Part shown: piece by piece, positions 7,187 to 16,383 of the stretch | How positions within the stretch are numbered: position 1 is the stretch's first letter | How the letters are laid out: every line of letters begins with the position of its first letter | Origin: Microvirga alba | GTDB taxonomy: Bacteria > Pseudomonadota > Alphaproteobacteria > Rhizobiales > Beijerinckiaceae | Assembly (NCBI RefSeq): GCF_015694465.1 | Contig: NZ_JADQDO010000008.1 | Span: 62,001 to 126,000 of the forward strand | DNA: 64,000 bases | Direction of reading: 5' to 3' | Notes under the pieces: generated by a model | Told to the model about the DNA's origin: nothing | Database searches by the model: none | Seen by the model: only the letters and a program-made list of their open reading frames with translations | Translations under genes and position numbers: made by a program

Positions 7187-8107
7187 TCATTTCGAGGCCG
7201 GGGCCTGAGGCTTCGGTCGGGCGGCCCAGATGCCGAACAGGATCAACGCGCCGCCGAGGCTCTGGATCAGGGTCAGCGCCTCGCCCAGGATCACCCAGCC
7301 GAACAGGGCGGCGGCGATCGCCTCGAGGAAGATCACCAGGGACGAGAAGACCGGCGGCAGCCGCCCCAGCGCCACCGCGAGAAGGCCGATACCGCCGGCC
7401 TGGCTGATGAAGGCCAGCGACGTGAGGGCCGCGATGCTTTGCCAAGTGTGCGGCATCACGCGGCTGTCGAACAGAAGCGCGATCACGAGGAGGCAGGCGG
7501 ATGTGACGATGCCAGCTTCGAAAGTCACCCGCGCCGCGCCAGCCGTCTTGCGCGCTTTTCCGATGGTCAGAAAATAGAGGCCGAAGAAGAACGCCGTGAA
7601 GATTCCATAGAGATCGCCGCGGAGGCGGCTCGGGTCTACCTGCAGGCTCTGCCCGATCAGGGCCGCGCCGCCGGCGAGGCAGAGGGCAAGCCCGACAAGG
7701 GTGCCGCGCGACACCCGCTGCTTCAGGAACAGCCAGACGATCAGGATGACAAAGAGTGGAGCGGTCGTTGCGAAGAAGGTGGCGTTGGCGACGGTGGTGT
7801 TGAGAATCGACAGGTGCCAGAAGAACAGATCGCCCGTGAAGGCGAGGCCGGCCAGGACGGTCGCCTTGGTGAACGAGACCTTCGGCGCGTCAGCCGGGGC
7901 CTTGGCCTCTTCGATCCGCATCCAGAGATAGAGCACGGGCAGCGCCAGCGCGACGCGCCAGAAGGCGCTCGCGAAGGGGCCTACTTCTGGTGAAGCGAAA
8001 CGCACGAAGATCGGGGAAGCGCCCATGGCGACGGCCCCCGCGCAGAGCGCGGCGAAAGCAGAGGCGAAGCCCGCGCCGAAGCGCGCCGTTTTTGATGGAG
8101 AGGACAT
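7187..8107 (-). CDS. DMT (EamA) family transporter
   Basis: A ten-helix inner-membrane protein of the drug/metabolite transporter superfamily: two tandem EamA repeats with SPIFVRFASPEVGPFASAFWR in the first half and an inverted second half with SLAFISQAGGIGLLAVALGRLPPVFSSLV and LEAIAAALFGWVILGE near the end. The substrate cannot be read from sequence; family members export amino acids, nucleosides or other metabolites. The start at 8107 (MSSPSK) gives 306 residues, the normal length; the upstream extension to 8188 is AT-rich and non-conserved. It is divergent from the amidohydrolase gene, with a palindromic repeat in the shared upstream region. Confidence 0.88.
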   Translation of the reverse strand: MSSPSKTARFGAGFASAFAALCAGAVAMGASPIFVRFASPEVGPFASAFWRVALALPVLYLWMRIEEAKAPADAPKVSFTKATVLAGLAFTGDLFFWHLSILNTTVANATFFATTAPLFVILIVWLFLKQRVSRGTLVGLALCLAGGAALIGQSLQVDPSRLRGDLYGIFTAFFFGLYFLTIGKARKTAGAARVTFEAGIVTSACLLVIALLFDSRVMPHTWQSIAALTSLAFISQAGGIGLLAVALGRLPPVFSSLVIFLEAIAAALFGWVILGEALTLIQSLGGALILFGIWAARPKPQAPASK

Positions 8108-8190
8108 GAATTCAGTTGAAAGTTTTAGAGCATATGACGCAAAAGTGGATGCCGATTCTGCGAATAAAAAAGCGGCAAAACAAAACATTA

Positions 8191-8231
8191 GGCGCTTTCC
8201 GATCCCGTGAGATCGGATGACGATCGAGCGC
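8191..8231. repeat. short palindromic intergenic repeat
   Basis: GGCGCTTTCCGATC followed by GATCGGATGACGATCGAGCG forms a hairpin around CCGATC-CCGTGA-GATCGG. It matches the GAGC-type palindromes at 38.8 kb in layout. It lies between divergent genes. Confidence 0.5.
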
Positions 8232-8306
8232 AGAAGGTCGCGTTGTCATGCTTCCTACGGCAGTTTAAGGCTTCGCTTCAACCCTCAAACGGCCCTCTCG
8301 TCCCCC

Positions 8307-9140
8307 ATGTCTTCCTCCGCCGCGATCAAACTCGCCGATCCTGCCCTTGAGCCTTGGCCCGTCGAAACCATCGCCGGGGCAGTCGAATCGGGGCTCCTGA
8401 TTCTGTGCGATCACGCTTCCAATGCCGTGCCGCCGGATCTCGGCGATCTCGGCCTGCCGCCGAGCGAGTTCGAGCGCCACATCGCCTACGATATCGGCGC
8501 CGCGGCCGTGACCCGCTCGCTTGCCCGCCGTTTGGGAGCGCCGGCGATCCTCACCCGGTTTTCGCGCCTGATCATCGATCCCAATCGCGGGCGGGACGAC
8601 CCAACTCTCGTCATGCGCTTGTCCGACGGGGCGGTTGTGCCGGGCAATGCCGATGTGGATGAGGTGGACATCCAGGCCCGCATCGCGCGCTTCTACGATC
8701 CGTTCGATGCCGCCATCACGGCCGGGATCGAGCGCGCCATGGCGTCGGGGCATCCGCCGATCATTGTGACGGTCCATAGCTTCACGCCGGTCTGGCGCGG
8801 CTGGTCGCGCCCCTGGCATGTGGGAATTCTGTGGGATGCGGATGAGCGCTGCGCCGTCCCGCTGCTCGACGGCTTGCGGGCGGAAACGGGGCTCGTCGTC
8901 GGCGATAACGAGCCCTATGATGGGGCTCTTGCGGGCGATACGGTTCACCGGCACGCCACTGCGCGTGGTCTCGCCAATGCCTTGATCGAGATCCGGCAGG
9001 ATCTGATCGCGGCGGACGAGGGCGCGCAAGAATGGGCTGAACGGTTCGCCCGGTTGCTTGCGCCCATCGCCGCGCAGGAGGCGTTGCGGGCCCCCAAACT
9101 CCACGCCTCCCGCACGCAAGAGCGTCTGCGCCGTCATTGA
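8307..9140 (+). CDS. N-formylglutamate amidohydrolase superfamily protein (second copy)
   Basis: A 277-residue relative of N-formylglutamate amidohydrolase from a different subgroup than the copy at 2.6 kb. Recognisable blocks are LLILCDHASNAVPPDL near the N-terminus, HIAYDIGAAAV, a strand LTRFSRLIIDPNRGRDDPT, VTVHSFTPVWRG (metal-site His) and DGALAGDTVHRHA. The ATG at 8307 (MSSSAAIKL) fits family length; an upstream frame from 8217 reads through repeat sequence. DUF1244 follows after ten bases, so the two look like one operon. Substrate is unknown. Confidence 0.85.
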   Translation: MSSSAAIKLADPALEPWPVETIAGAVESGLLILCDHASNAVPPDLGDLGLPPSEFERHIAYDIGAAAVTRSLARRLGAPAILTRFSRLIIDPNRGRDDPTLVMRLSDGAVVPGNADVDEVDIQARIARFYDPFDAAITAGIERAMASGHPPIIVTVHSFTPVWRGWSRPWHVGILWDADERCAVPLLDGLRAETGLVVGDNEPYDGALAGDTVHRHATARGLANALIEIRQDLIAADEGAQEWAERFARLLAPIAAQEALRAPKLHASRTQERLRRH

Positions 9141-9150
9141 GGACAACGCC

Positions 9151-9456
9151 ATGAACGAGATCGACGCCGCGACCCGTACCGAATTGGAGGCTGCCGCGTT
9201 CCGCAGGCTGCTGGAGCATCTGCGCGAGCGGACGGATGTTCAGAACATTGATCTCATGAATCTCGCGGGCTTCTGCCGCAACTGCCTGTCCAACTGGCTC
9301 AAGGAAGCCGCCGACGCGCGCGGCCTGGCGCTCTCGAAGGATGACAGCCGGACCTATGTCTATGGCATGCCTTACGAGGAGTGGAAGGAGCGCTACCAGG
9401 GCGAGGCCAGCCCCTCGCAACTGAAGGGCTTTGAGGAATCGAAGCCGAGGCATTAA
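9151..9456 (+). CDS. DUF1244 family protein
   Basis: A 101-residue protein belonging to DUF1244. The signature LLEHLRERTDVQNIDLMNLAGFCRNCLSNWL, with two cysteines in FCRNC, is followed by VYGMPYEEWKERYQ. The family is widespread in proteobacteria and has no established function; the two conserved Cys could bind metal, which is inference. The start is fixed by GAGGA nine bases upstream. It lies ten bases after the amidohydrolase and upstream of gapR on the same strand. Confidence 0.88.
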   Translation: MNEIDAATRTELEAAAFRRLLEHLRERTDVQNIDLMNLAGFCRNCLSNWLKEAADARGLALSKDDSRTYVYGMPYEEWKERYQGEASPSQLKGFEESKPRH

Positions 9457-9515
9457 AGAGCCTCAAGCAAAGAATGTAACACTGATCTCAATGCTACCAA
9501 TCAAGGGCGAATTTC

Positions 9516-9776
9516 ATGGATGACGCAGCTTTTCAAACCGAATCCGTCGCGGCCGACCAGCTGAAGGCCTTCATCGAGCGTATCGAACGCCTCGAAGAGG
9601 AAAAGGCCGGCATCGCGGGCGATATCAAGGACGTCTATTCGGAAGCCAAGGGCAACGGCTTCGACACCAAGGTGATACGCAAGATCATCTCCATGCGTAA
9701 GCGCGACTACGCCGAGCGCCAGGAGGAAGAGGCGATTCTCGAACTGTATATGCAGGCGCTTGGGATGGCCGGCTGA
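9516..9776 (+). CDS. gapR: GapR-type nucleoid-associated protein (DUF2312)
   Basis: An 86-residue, highly charged, mostly helical protein with the DUF2312 signature: [43 protein letters not shown] and [18 protein letters not shown]. In Caulobacter this is GapR, an essential DNA-clamping protein that binds overtwisted, AT-rich DNA ahead of forks and RNA polymerase and stimulates gyrase and topoisomerase IV. The N-terminal half is a coiled coil used for dimer and tetramer formation. An intrinsic terminator follows 24 bases after the stop. Confidence 0.93.
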   Translation: MDDAAFQTESVAADQLKAFIERIERLEEEKAGIAGDIKDVYSEAKGNGFDTKVIRKIISMRKRDYAERQEEEAILELYMQALGMAG

Positions 9777-9800
9777 GATTTCTTGTCTGCAGAGAAACAA

Positions 9801-9831
9801 AAGGCGGGGTCGATCCCCGCCTTTCGCTTTT
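9801..9831 (+). terminator. intrinsic terminator after gapR
   Basis: AAGGCGGGG pairs with CCCCGCCTT across a five-base loop, followed by a T-rich tract. Confidence 0.8.
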
Positions 9832-9975
9832 CGGGCCCCACCGGGGCGGCTGATCCCGCCGCGGTTTAACGCGCGCACGAACCGACATCTGCGCATGTCC
9901 CCTTGACGGTGCAACGACAAGGCAAGCGCGTGCGTTCTGATACCGATCGCAGCGATGTGGCGGGTAAGGGCAACG

Positions 9976-10410
9976 ATGGCGGCGCAAGAGTTTGATCTTG
10001 AGAGATTTATTCGAGCGCAGGCTCCCGTGTACGACCGGGTCATCGCCGAATTGGAGGACGGAAAGAAGCGGACGCATTGGATTTGGTTCATCTTTCCGCA
10101 AATCGAAGGCTTGGGCCATTCACCGATGGCCCAGAAATACGCCATCGGCTCTCTCGATGAGGCCCGGGCCTATCTCAACCATCCGATCCTCGGTCCAAGG
10201 CTCATCGCATGCACCGATCTGGTGCTGCGGTGCGAGGGCATCCCGCTCCATGCGATCTTCGGATCGCCCGACGACATGAAGTTCCATTCCTCGATGACCC
10301 TGTTTGCCCTGGCGTCGGACGCCGGCACGGTCTTTCATTCCGCGTTGGATCGTTACTTCGAGGGTCGGATGGATTCCAAGACGCTGGCGATCCTGGGATT
10401 GCGCTCTTGA
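9976..10410 (+). CDS. DUF1810 family protein
   Basis: A 144-residue cytoplasmic protein with the DUF1810 pattern: FDLERFIRAQAPVYDRVIAELEDGKKRTHWIWFIFPQ in two adjoining blocks, LGHSPMAQKYAI, and the late DDMKFHSSMTLFA with a conserved histidine. Members are sometimes labelled calpastatin in databases, which is a mis-annotation; no function is established. The ATG at 9976 (MAAQEF) follows GGTAAGGG; an ATG seven codons upstream is less likely. It converges on the DUF882 gene, with a bidirectional terminator between. Confidence 0.85.
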   Translation: MAAQEFDLERFIRAQAPVYDRVIAELEDGKKRTHWIWFIFPQIEGLGHSPMAQKYAIGSLDEARAYLNHPILGPRLIACTDLVLRCEGIPLHAIFGSPDDMKFHSSMTLFALASDAGTVFHSALDRYFEGRMDSKTLAILGLRS

Positions 10411-10454
10411 TAGGAGAGGCACGCGTTGGCCGCCTTCGACGAATGAACGACGGA

Positions 10455-10485
10455 GAAAAAAGGCAGGGTCCGAGCCCTGTCTTTT
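10455..10485 (-). terminator. terminator between convergent genes
   Basis: GCAGGG/CCCTGT stem (one G-T pair) at 10463-10480 with six A on the left and TTTTCC on the right. It serves the DUF882 gene and possibly the DUF1810 gene. Confidence 0.65.
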
Positions 10486-10488
10486 CCT

Positions 10489-12153
10489 TTATCGCACGAC
10501 CTGCAGCGGCTTGACCGCCGGGCCGGTGAACCGATTGGTTGCGAGATCGCCCATGGGTTTGGAGGAGAAGCCCATGTTGAGGCTCGGACCCGTTGTCGTC
10601 ATGAGCGCGCTCGCGGAGCTTTTCTGAGCTGGAGCGGCTGACGGCGGATGGGCAGGCTCGGCCTTCGCCTTCAGGTCCTTGGACGGATCGCGGAGGGTCG
10701 AGCCCGTGATCGGAATATCGACCGGCGCGACGGATGCCAGGGTGATCGGGCGCACGCCCGGACGGGGCGGGGGTAGCGGCGCCGAAGAGGCGCTCGCCAT
10801 CACACTGGCCGAGCCGCGTAGCTCTCCAAGGCCCGGGATCGGGTTGGTCTCGGCGAGCGAACCCGGCCGGACTGGCGGGATCGGGGCGTAGGCAAGGACG
10901 GTGGTGTCGACGACATCATCCAGGCCGGGACGGCGCGGCGGCATCGGCGCGAAGGCCACGCCCTTTGCAATCGCCAGATCGGACCCGTTGGAACCCTGTC
11001 CCGTCGGTCCTTGCTGCCAGGAAAGGGACGGCCCGTTAGGCGTCTCGACCGTGCTCGGCGGGCCGGCGATCCTGGTTGGCGGAAGCGGCGGTGGATTCAG
11101 GTCCTCACGCAAGGCAGGCGCGATCGAGGCTGGCGCCACGGCCACAGCTTGCGGCGCGGGTTCCGGTTTCTGCTGGGCGACGGCGACCGGGCGCGTGACG
11201 GCCGGCTGCGTGTTTGGCTGCAAGGCGGCATAGACCGAGGAGTTGGAATCGCTCGCGTAGTAGCCGTTCTGAGGCGAACTGCTCCGCGACGCGAGAATAT
11301 TTCGGCCTGGTCGGGACGCAGCGCGGATTTCCTCCGCGTCCTCGTCCTCGTCGCTGCCGCCGAAAAGGGTCGCCCACAGGCTCTTGCGGCGGGTGGGCGA
11401 GGCAACCGCGTCCTCGCCATCGGCCACGGCGGTGTAGCCGCCGACCGTGCCACCTTTCGCCAGCACCTCGGCGCGCGCTTCCTCATAGCCGGCGAGCGGC
11501 GTGCCGTCGGAGGGAACGTGCACGGTCTTCCCGTCCGGGAAGATGCGGGTGAGCTGATCGCGCGTCATGCGCGGCCAGGCGCGCACGCTGCCGACATCGA
11601 GGTGCACGAAAGGCGTATAGGCGTTGGGGTAATAGCCGACGCCGCCGTTCTGCAAGCGCATGCCAATGGCGCGCAAGCGCTCGGTGGAGGCGTCGGGCAG
11701 ATAGAAATCCATGGCCTTGCCGAGCATGTGCTGGCTGTTCTTCGCGACCGCGCTGGAGCGCCGCCGCAGCATCGAGTTGGTCTGCGGCGAGCGATAGGCC
11801 GAATTCACGTGGACCGGCGCGCTTGAGCCGACCTCGCGATACACCTCCCACACGGTATCGAAAAGGCGCGGGTCCATGCGGGTCGGCTCTTCCCGACGCC
11901 AGTCGCGCAGGAACCAGTTGAGCTGCTGCAACCCTGCGGAATCATACTGCCCGTTCCGTCGGAACGTGACCGTGATGCTTTCCTTGGTGTTGTTGTGATA
12001 GAGCGTCAGCGTTCGCGTATCGCCGTTGGCGATCGCATCCTGCGTGCCTCGCGTGCCGCCCACCATAACCACGATCAGGGCCGCAAGGCCGATTCCGGCA
12101 CGGCGCACGATGTTCGACGCGACCGTCGAGCGGTCCGAACGCAATACTCTCAC
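10489..12153 (-). CDS. DUF882 / peptidase M15-type murein hydrolase with long low-complexity tail
   Basis: A 554-residue envelope protein. A signal or anchor segment spans residues 17-33. A DUF882 (YcbK-like, peptidase M15 fold) domain occupies about residues 45-200, with SQHMLGKAMDF (His142, Asp149) and FVHLDVG (His184) as the zinc-ligand pattern. Residues from about 230 to the end are Pro/Ala/Ser-rich and disordered, with several PPRPG repeats. M15 enzymes cut peptide cross-links in peptidoglycan. The L,D-transpeptidase gene lies directly upstream on the same strand with 135 bases between, which supports a shared role in cell-wall remodelling. The tail makes the protein much longer than the usual 180-200 residues of DUF882 proteins. 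Confidence 0.85.
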   Translation of the reverse strand: MRVLRSDRSTVASNIVRRAGIGLAALIVVMVGGTRGTQDAIANGDTRTLTLYHNNTKESITVTFRRNGQYDSAGLQQLNWFLRDWRREEPTRMDPRLFDTVWEVYREVGSSAPVHVNSAYRSPQTNSMLRRRSSAVAKNSQHMLGKAMDFYLPDASTERLRAIGMRLQNGGVGYYPNAYTPFVHLDVGSVRAWPRMTRDQLTRIFPDGKTVHVPSDGTPLAGYEEARAEVLAKGGTVGGYTAVADGEDAVASPTRRKSLWATLFGGSDEDEDAEEIRAASRPGRNILASRSSSPQNGYYASDSNSSVYAALQPNTQPAVTRPVAVAQQKPEPAPQAVAVAPASIAPALREDLNPPPLPPTRIAGPPSTVETPNGPSLSWQQGPTGQGSNGSDLAIAKGVAFAPMPPRRPGLDDVVDTTVLAYAPIPPVRPGSLAETNPIPGLGELRGSASVMASASSAPLPPPRPGVRPITLASVAPVDIPITGSTLRDPSKDLKAKAEPAHPPSAAPAQKSSASALMTTTGPSLNMGFSSKPMGDLATNRFTGPAVKPLQVVR

Positions 12154-12254
12154 TGTGATACTCGTCTTTTGACATGCCGCGAGGGTGGGAGCGGCATCCC
12201 TTATAGTGAAGGGATCTTTGTCGAAGACGGTTACTTCCAGGTTAAGTGCGCGCG

Positions 12255-12282
12255 AAAAAATCCGGCCGCCTTTTCGGGCCGG
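12255..12282 (-). terminator. intrinsic terminator after the L,D-transpeptidase gene
   Basis: CCGGCC (12262-12267) pairs with GGCCGG (12277-12282). On the minus strand the stem is followed by A and six T. Confidence 0.75.
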
Positions 12283-12288
12283 GAAAGC

Positions 12289-14073
12289 TTACAACGAAAA
12301 GCCCAAGGCAGCGCGCACCTTGCGGTCGATGCCATAAAGATCGTCGAAGGTCTTCATTACGCCGTGCTCGTCGACCGCGAGGGTGAAATAGGTCAGGTGC
12401 ACAGGGAGCGGCGTGCGAAGGTTGACGTAACGTTCGCCCTTGCCGATGAGGCCGCGCAATTTCTGCTCGGACCACGTGCTCTCCTGACCGAGGATCTCCT
12501 CCGCCAGCTGGAAAGGCTGCTCGACGCGCACGCAGCCATGGCTGAAGGCGCGCTTGCCCGCCGCGAAGAGGGACCGGTTCGGCGTGTCATGCAGATAGAC
12601 CGCGTGCTGGTTCGGGAACATGAACTTGACGAAGCCGAGCGCGTTGCGCTCGCCCGGCGGCTGCTGCACGGAAATGCGGTCGCCGTTGCGGATGACCTTG
12701 TAGCCCCTGCGCGCTGCGTAGGTCGGGTCGTTCGCCAGAGCCGGCAGGAACTCTTTTTTCAGGATCGACGGGGGCACCGTCCAGGACGGGTTCACAACCA
12801 GATATTTCATGTCGCCGGAAAAGATCGGCGTCTGCGATTGCTGCTTGCCGACGATGACGCGCGTCTGATGAATCACGCTGCCCGCATTGACAAAGCGCAG
12901 GCGAAACTCGGGCACGTTGACCACGATGTGGCGCGCGCCGAGATCGCCAGGCAGCCAGCGCCAGCGCTCCATATTGGCAATCAGCTCGCCTTCCATCTGC
13001 GCAACTGATGGCCCGGAAAGCGCCGCCGCCGTCTGCGGCGTCAAAACACCATTCGTCGGCAGGCCCTTTTCTTTCTGGAACGCGGCCACGGCGGACGCGA
13101 GCCGTTCGTCATAAACGTTCTTTGCGTCAGCCTCTTTCGTCAGGTTGAAACGCGCCCGGATCAAAGGCACGCGCGGGTCCTCCATCCCCACGCGCAAGGT
13201 CGCGCCCTTGGGGAGACGCACGGTCGGCTGGGAGGGATGATTCGCGCGCAGCTCGGCGAGATGCTTCTTCAACGCCTGATAGCCGGGATGGGGTGGATTA
13301 TAGGCGGCAAGCACCGCGCCCGGATCCTTGGCCTTCGCGACTTGGCCGAGCACTTCGGCGACAGCGGGCAGATCGAGCTTGGGCGTAAGCAGCGGCGAGA
13401 GGCGAGACGGGTCGATCCGTCCGCCGCGCGCATCGCGGGCATAGCGGATGACGGAAACGCTCAGTTTCAAATCGGCCTCGGCCCATTTGGCCGGCGCGGC
13501 ATCTTTCTGCAATCCGAGATCGGGGAGGGGATAGTCGACTGGATCGAGGCCGTCTTCATCGGCAGCCTTGAGGCGCGCAGCGACCGCTTGGGCGGTGGGA
13601 GACCAGTTGCCGTCCTGAGCCCATGCCAGCGGATACTTGGCTTGCGCGTAGAACGCCGCCAGCGCATCCCGATCGGCGCGGCTCAAGCGCAGATCGCGCA
13701 TGAATGCGTCGTCCGCGAAACGCCCTTCGACAGCGATGCGAAACCAGTCCGTGGGCGTGACGGTAGCGGCCGCGATGTCCGGCACCGGAACGTCGAGGGC
13801 CTCGGCCGGCTTCAGGTCCGAGGCCGTGATCGTGACAGGCGCAGGCGCTTCGGGAAGCGGCATCGCGATGTCCCGCGTGGTCTCCCCGATGACGACATCA
13901 TGAAACGAAGGTTCGGCTGCCGATTGCGCAAGAACGGGCTGGAGGGCGTCCGTCAGGTCAGGAGTATTCTGGTCCTCCGCGAAGGCGGACAGGGAGAGCA
14001 GTGAGACGGACCCGATCAGACCCAACCAGAGCGTCGTCTTGCGCAGGCTACGCATGACCTTGTTCCTCATCAC
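12289..14073 (-). CDS. L,D-transpeptidase, YcbB (LdtD) type
   Basis: A 594-residue periplasmic enzyme that makes 3-3 cross-links in peptidoglycan. It has a signal peptide (KTTLWLGLIGSVSLLSLSAFA), an N-terminal scaffold domain, a peptidoglycan-binding region (RVPLIRARF through LPTNGVLTPQTAAAL), then the YkuD catalytic domain starting HIVVNVPEFRLRF. The catalytic motif SHGCVRV is intact, with Cys514 by the first ATG, and an upstream HDT supplies the paired His. Domain order and length match YcbB of E. coli. The first few codons offer several ATGs (14073, 14070, 14055); the signal peptide is compatible with any. DUF882/M15 lies downstream in the same orientation. Confidence 0.9.
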   Translation of the reverse strand: MMRNKVMRSLRKTTLWLGLIGSVSLLSLSAFAEDQNTPDLTDALQPVLAQSAAEPSFHDVVIGETTRDIAMPLPEAPAPVTITASDLKPAEALDVPVPDIAAATVTPTDWFRIAVEGRFADDAFMRDLRLSRADRDALAAFYAQAKYPLAWAQDGNWSPTAQAVAARLKAADEDGLDPVDYPLPDLGLQKDAAPAKWAEADLKLSVSVIRYARDARGGRIDPSRLSPLLTPKLDLPAVAEVLGQVAKAKDPGAVLAAYNPPHPGYQALKKHLAELRANHPSQPTVRLPKGATLRVGMEDPRVPLIRARFNLTKEADAKNVYDERLASAVAAFQKEKGLPTNGVLTPQTAAALSGPSVAQMEGELIANMERWRWLPGDLGARHIVVNVPEFRLRFVNAGSVIHQTRVIVGKQQSQTPIFSGDMKYLVVNPSWTVPPSILKKEFLPALANDPTYAARRGYKVIRNGDRISVQQPPGERNALGFVKFMFPNQHAVYLHDTPNRSLFAAGKRAFSHGCVRVEQPFQLAEEILGQESTWSEQKLRGLIGKGERYVNLRTPLPVHLTYFTLAVDEHGVMKTFDDLYGIDRKVRAALGFSL

Positions 14074-14512
14074 GATTCAGAGGCGGAAGGGGTATCGATC
14101 CTTCCACGTTCGTGAAAGCCTTCGGTGCGGCGGCACACCCGCTAAGATCAACGCGCGAACGCGTCATGCGGCTGCAACGTCCAAACCAAGTTCTTTCATT
14201 TTGCGGCAGAGAGCGAGCGCGGGGCGGATGATTTGCGCTCCAGGCTTCGCCAGTTCCTGCCTTGGGGCAGCGGCAAAGCTCGCGCCGCCTCCCTTGGCGA
14301 AGCGCGGGGATATCGTTCGCGAAAGGGTGGGGGAAAGGCATGAACGAGCTTGGCGGAAAGGATTTTGGAACCCCATGCTGGGCGCGAAGCGTAAACCGAC
14401 GCTTAATGCGCGCCGCGTTTCCGAGGCTTATCCTCAAATAAGATTGGGTTGATCCGGCGCGCCAGGCAGCCAATATGTTCATCGACCCTGCCCTCGAACT
14501 TTGTTTTCGGAT
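14074..14512. other. divergent upstream region without an assigned gene
   Basis: 439 bases between the L,D-transpeptidase and oligopeptidase genes. It must hold both promoters; I could not pick convincing -35/-10 pairs. A 70-codon minus-strand frame (14164-14376) has no recognisable family and no ribosome site, so it is not called. Confidence 0.45.
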
Positions 14513-16372
14513 ATGCCAAGCTCATTCGACTTTCAGAACGATCTCCTTTTGAACCACGGTGCCTCGGGTGGCACGGCGCAGACCGAATTCGGTGCGCTGC
14601 CCGAATGGAATTTGACGCATCTCTATCCGGGCATGGACAGCGAGGCGTTCAAGAGCGATCTCGCGAAGGCGGAAGCCGAGTGCAAGGCGCTTGCCGAGGC
14701 TTATCGCGGCAAGCTCGATGCCCTGGTGCGCGGCGACAGGCCGGCTGATACGCTTGGCAAGGCGGTCAAGCGTTACGAGGCCGTGGAGGATCTGCTCGGA
14801 CGCCTCATGTCCTATGCGGGTCTGATCTATGCCGGCGATACGACCGATCCGGTGCGGGCGAAGTTCTATGGCGACACGCAGGAGCGCCTCACCGCCGCGT
14901 CGAGCGAGCTTCTATTCTTCGGGCTCGAACTCAACCGCATCGACGACGCGGTGATGGACAAGGCCATGAGCGAAGAGCCCCTCGCGCATTACCGCCCGTG
15001 GATCGAGGATCTGCGCAAGGACAAGCCGTATCAGCTTGAAGACAACATCGAGAAGCTCTTCCACGAGAAATCCGTGACCGGGCGTTCCGCCTGGAACCGT
15101 CTTTTCGACGAAACGATTGCCACCCTGCGCTTTACAATTCGCGGCGAGGAACTCGCCATCGAGCCGATTCTCAACAAGCTGCAGGACCCGGATGAGAGCG
15201 TGCGCAAGGACGCATCCGATGCGCTGGCCAAAACCTTCAAGGAGAACCTGCGCACTTTCACACTGATCACCAACACGCTCGCCAAGGACAAGGAAATTTC
15301 CGACCGTTGGCGCGGCTTCGAGGACGTGGCGGATTCACGCCACTTGGCGAACCGGGTCGAGCGGGAAGTGGTGGAGGCGCTGGTTTCCGCCGTGCAGGAG
15401 GCCTATCCGCGCCTGTCGCATCGCTATTATGCGCTGAAGGCCAAGTGGTTCGGCAAGGACAAGCTCGATCATTGGGATCGCAATGCGCCCCTGCCGAAAG
15501 TCGAGCAGCGCACGATTGCCTGGGACGAGGCGAAGGAGACGGTGTTGTCCGCCTACTCCGCCTTCTCGCCGCGCATGGCCGACATCGCACGCCGTTTCTT
15601 CGACGAGAGCTGGATTGACGCGCCGACCCGCCCCGGCAAGGCTCCCGGAGCGTTCGCGCATCCGACGGTTCCTTCCGCGCATCCTTACGTTCTGTTGAAC
15701 TATCAAGGAAAACCGCGGGACGTGATGACGCTGGCCCATGAACTCGGCCACGGCGTGCACCAGGTTCTCGCCGCGCCCAACGGCGCGCTTATGGCCCCGA
15801 CTCCCCTGACCCTGGCCGAAACCGCGAGTGTTTTTGGCGAGATGCTCACCTTCCGGCGGTTGCTCGATCAAACCACCGACAAGGTTCAGCGAAAGGCGAT
15901 GCTGGCCGCCAAGGTTGAGGACATGCTCAACACCGTGGTGCGCCAGATCGCGTTCTACTCGTTCGAGCGCAAGGTCCATCTGGAGCGCCGCAACGGCGAA
16001 CTGACGGCGGACAAGGTTTGCGAACTCTGGATGTCCGTGCAGGACGAAAGCCTCGGGCCCTCGGTGCGCCTCGGACCCGGCTACGAATCCTTCTGGACTT
16101 ACATCCCGCACTTCATCCACTCGCCGTTCTACGTCTATGCCTATGCCTTCGGCGATTGTTTGGTGAATTCGCTCTACGGCATCTATGAGCGCTCGAGCGA
16201 GGGCTTCGTGGATCGTTATTTCGCGCTCCTCTCGGCAGGCGGTACGAAGCATTATTCCGAGCTTCTCGCCCCCTTCGGGCTGAATGCCCGCGATCCGTCC
16301 TTCTGGCAGATCGGATTGTCGATGATCGAGCGGCTGATCGGCGAGCTCGAGGACATGGAAAAGGACGCCTGA
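14513..16372 (+). CDS. pepF: M3 family oligoendopeptidase (PepF-like)
   Basis: A 619-residue cytoplasmic zinc oligopeptidase. The HEXXH site HELGH is at residues 409-413, followed by TASVFGEM supplying the third ligand (Glu) and, near the end, the substrate-binding YVYAYAFGD. The N-terminal helical domain starts after a short disordered stretch (LPEWNLTHLYPGMDS is the typical PepF/oligoendopeptidase F opening). The enzyme degrades peptides of roughly 6-20 residues. The start is an ATG at 14513; a TTG four codons upstream (14501) is possible. The ABC1 kinase gene follows after 11 bases and is probably co-transcribed. Confidence 0.92.
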   Translation: MPSSFDFQNDLLLNHGASGGTAQTEFGALPEWNLTHLYPGMDSEAFKSDLAKAEAECKALAEAYRGKLDALVRGDRPADTLGKAVKRYEAVEDLLGRLMSYAGLIYAGDTTDPVRAKFYGDTQERLTAASSELLFFGLELNRIDDAVMDKAMSEEPLAHYRPWIEDLRKDKPYQLEDNIEKLFHEKSVTGRSAWNRLFDETIATLRFTIRGEELAIEPILNKLQDPDESVRKDASDALAKTFKENLRTFTLITNTLAKDKEISDRWRGFEDVADSRHLANRVEREVVEALVSAVQEAYPRLSHRYYALKAKWFGKDKLDHWDRNAPLPKVEQRTIAWDEAKETVLSAYSAFSPRMADIARRFFDESWIDAPTRPGKAPGAFAHPTVPSAHPYVLLNYQGKPRDVMTLAHELGHGVHQVLAAPNGALMAPTPLTLAETASVFGEMLTFRRLLDQTTDKVQRKAMLAAKVEDMLNTVVRQIAFYSFERKVHLERRNGELTADKVCELWMSVQDESLGPSVRLGPGYESFWTYIPHFIHSPFYVYAYAFGDCLVNSLYGIYERSSEGFVDRYFALLSAGGTKHYSELLAPFGLNARDPSFWQIGLSMIERLIGELEDMEKDA

Positions 16373-16383
16373 GGCTTAAGCTG

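Noticed and set aside
14164..14376. 70-codon minus-strand frame between the L,D-transpeptidase and oligopeptidase genes
   Set aside because: No family recognised, no ribosome binding site, and the position is a divergent promoter region. It cannot be excluded, but it is unsupported.
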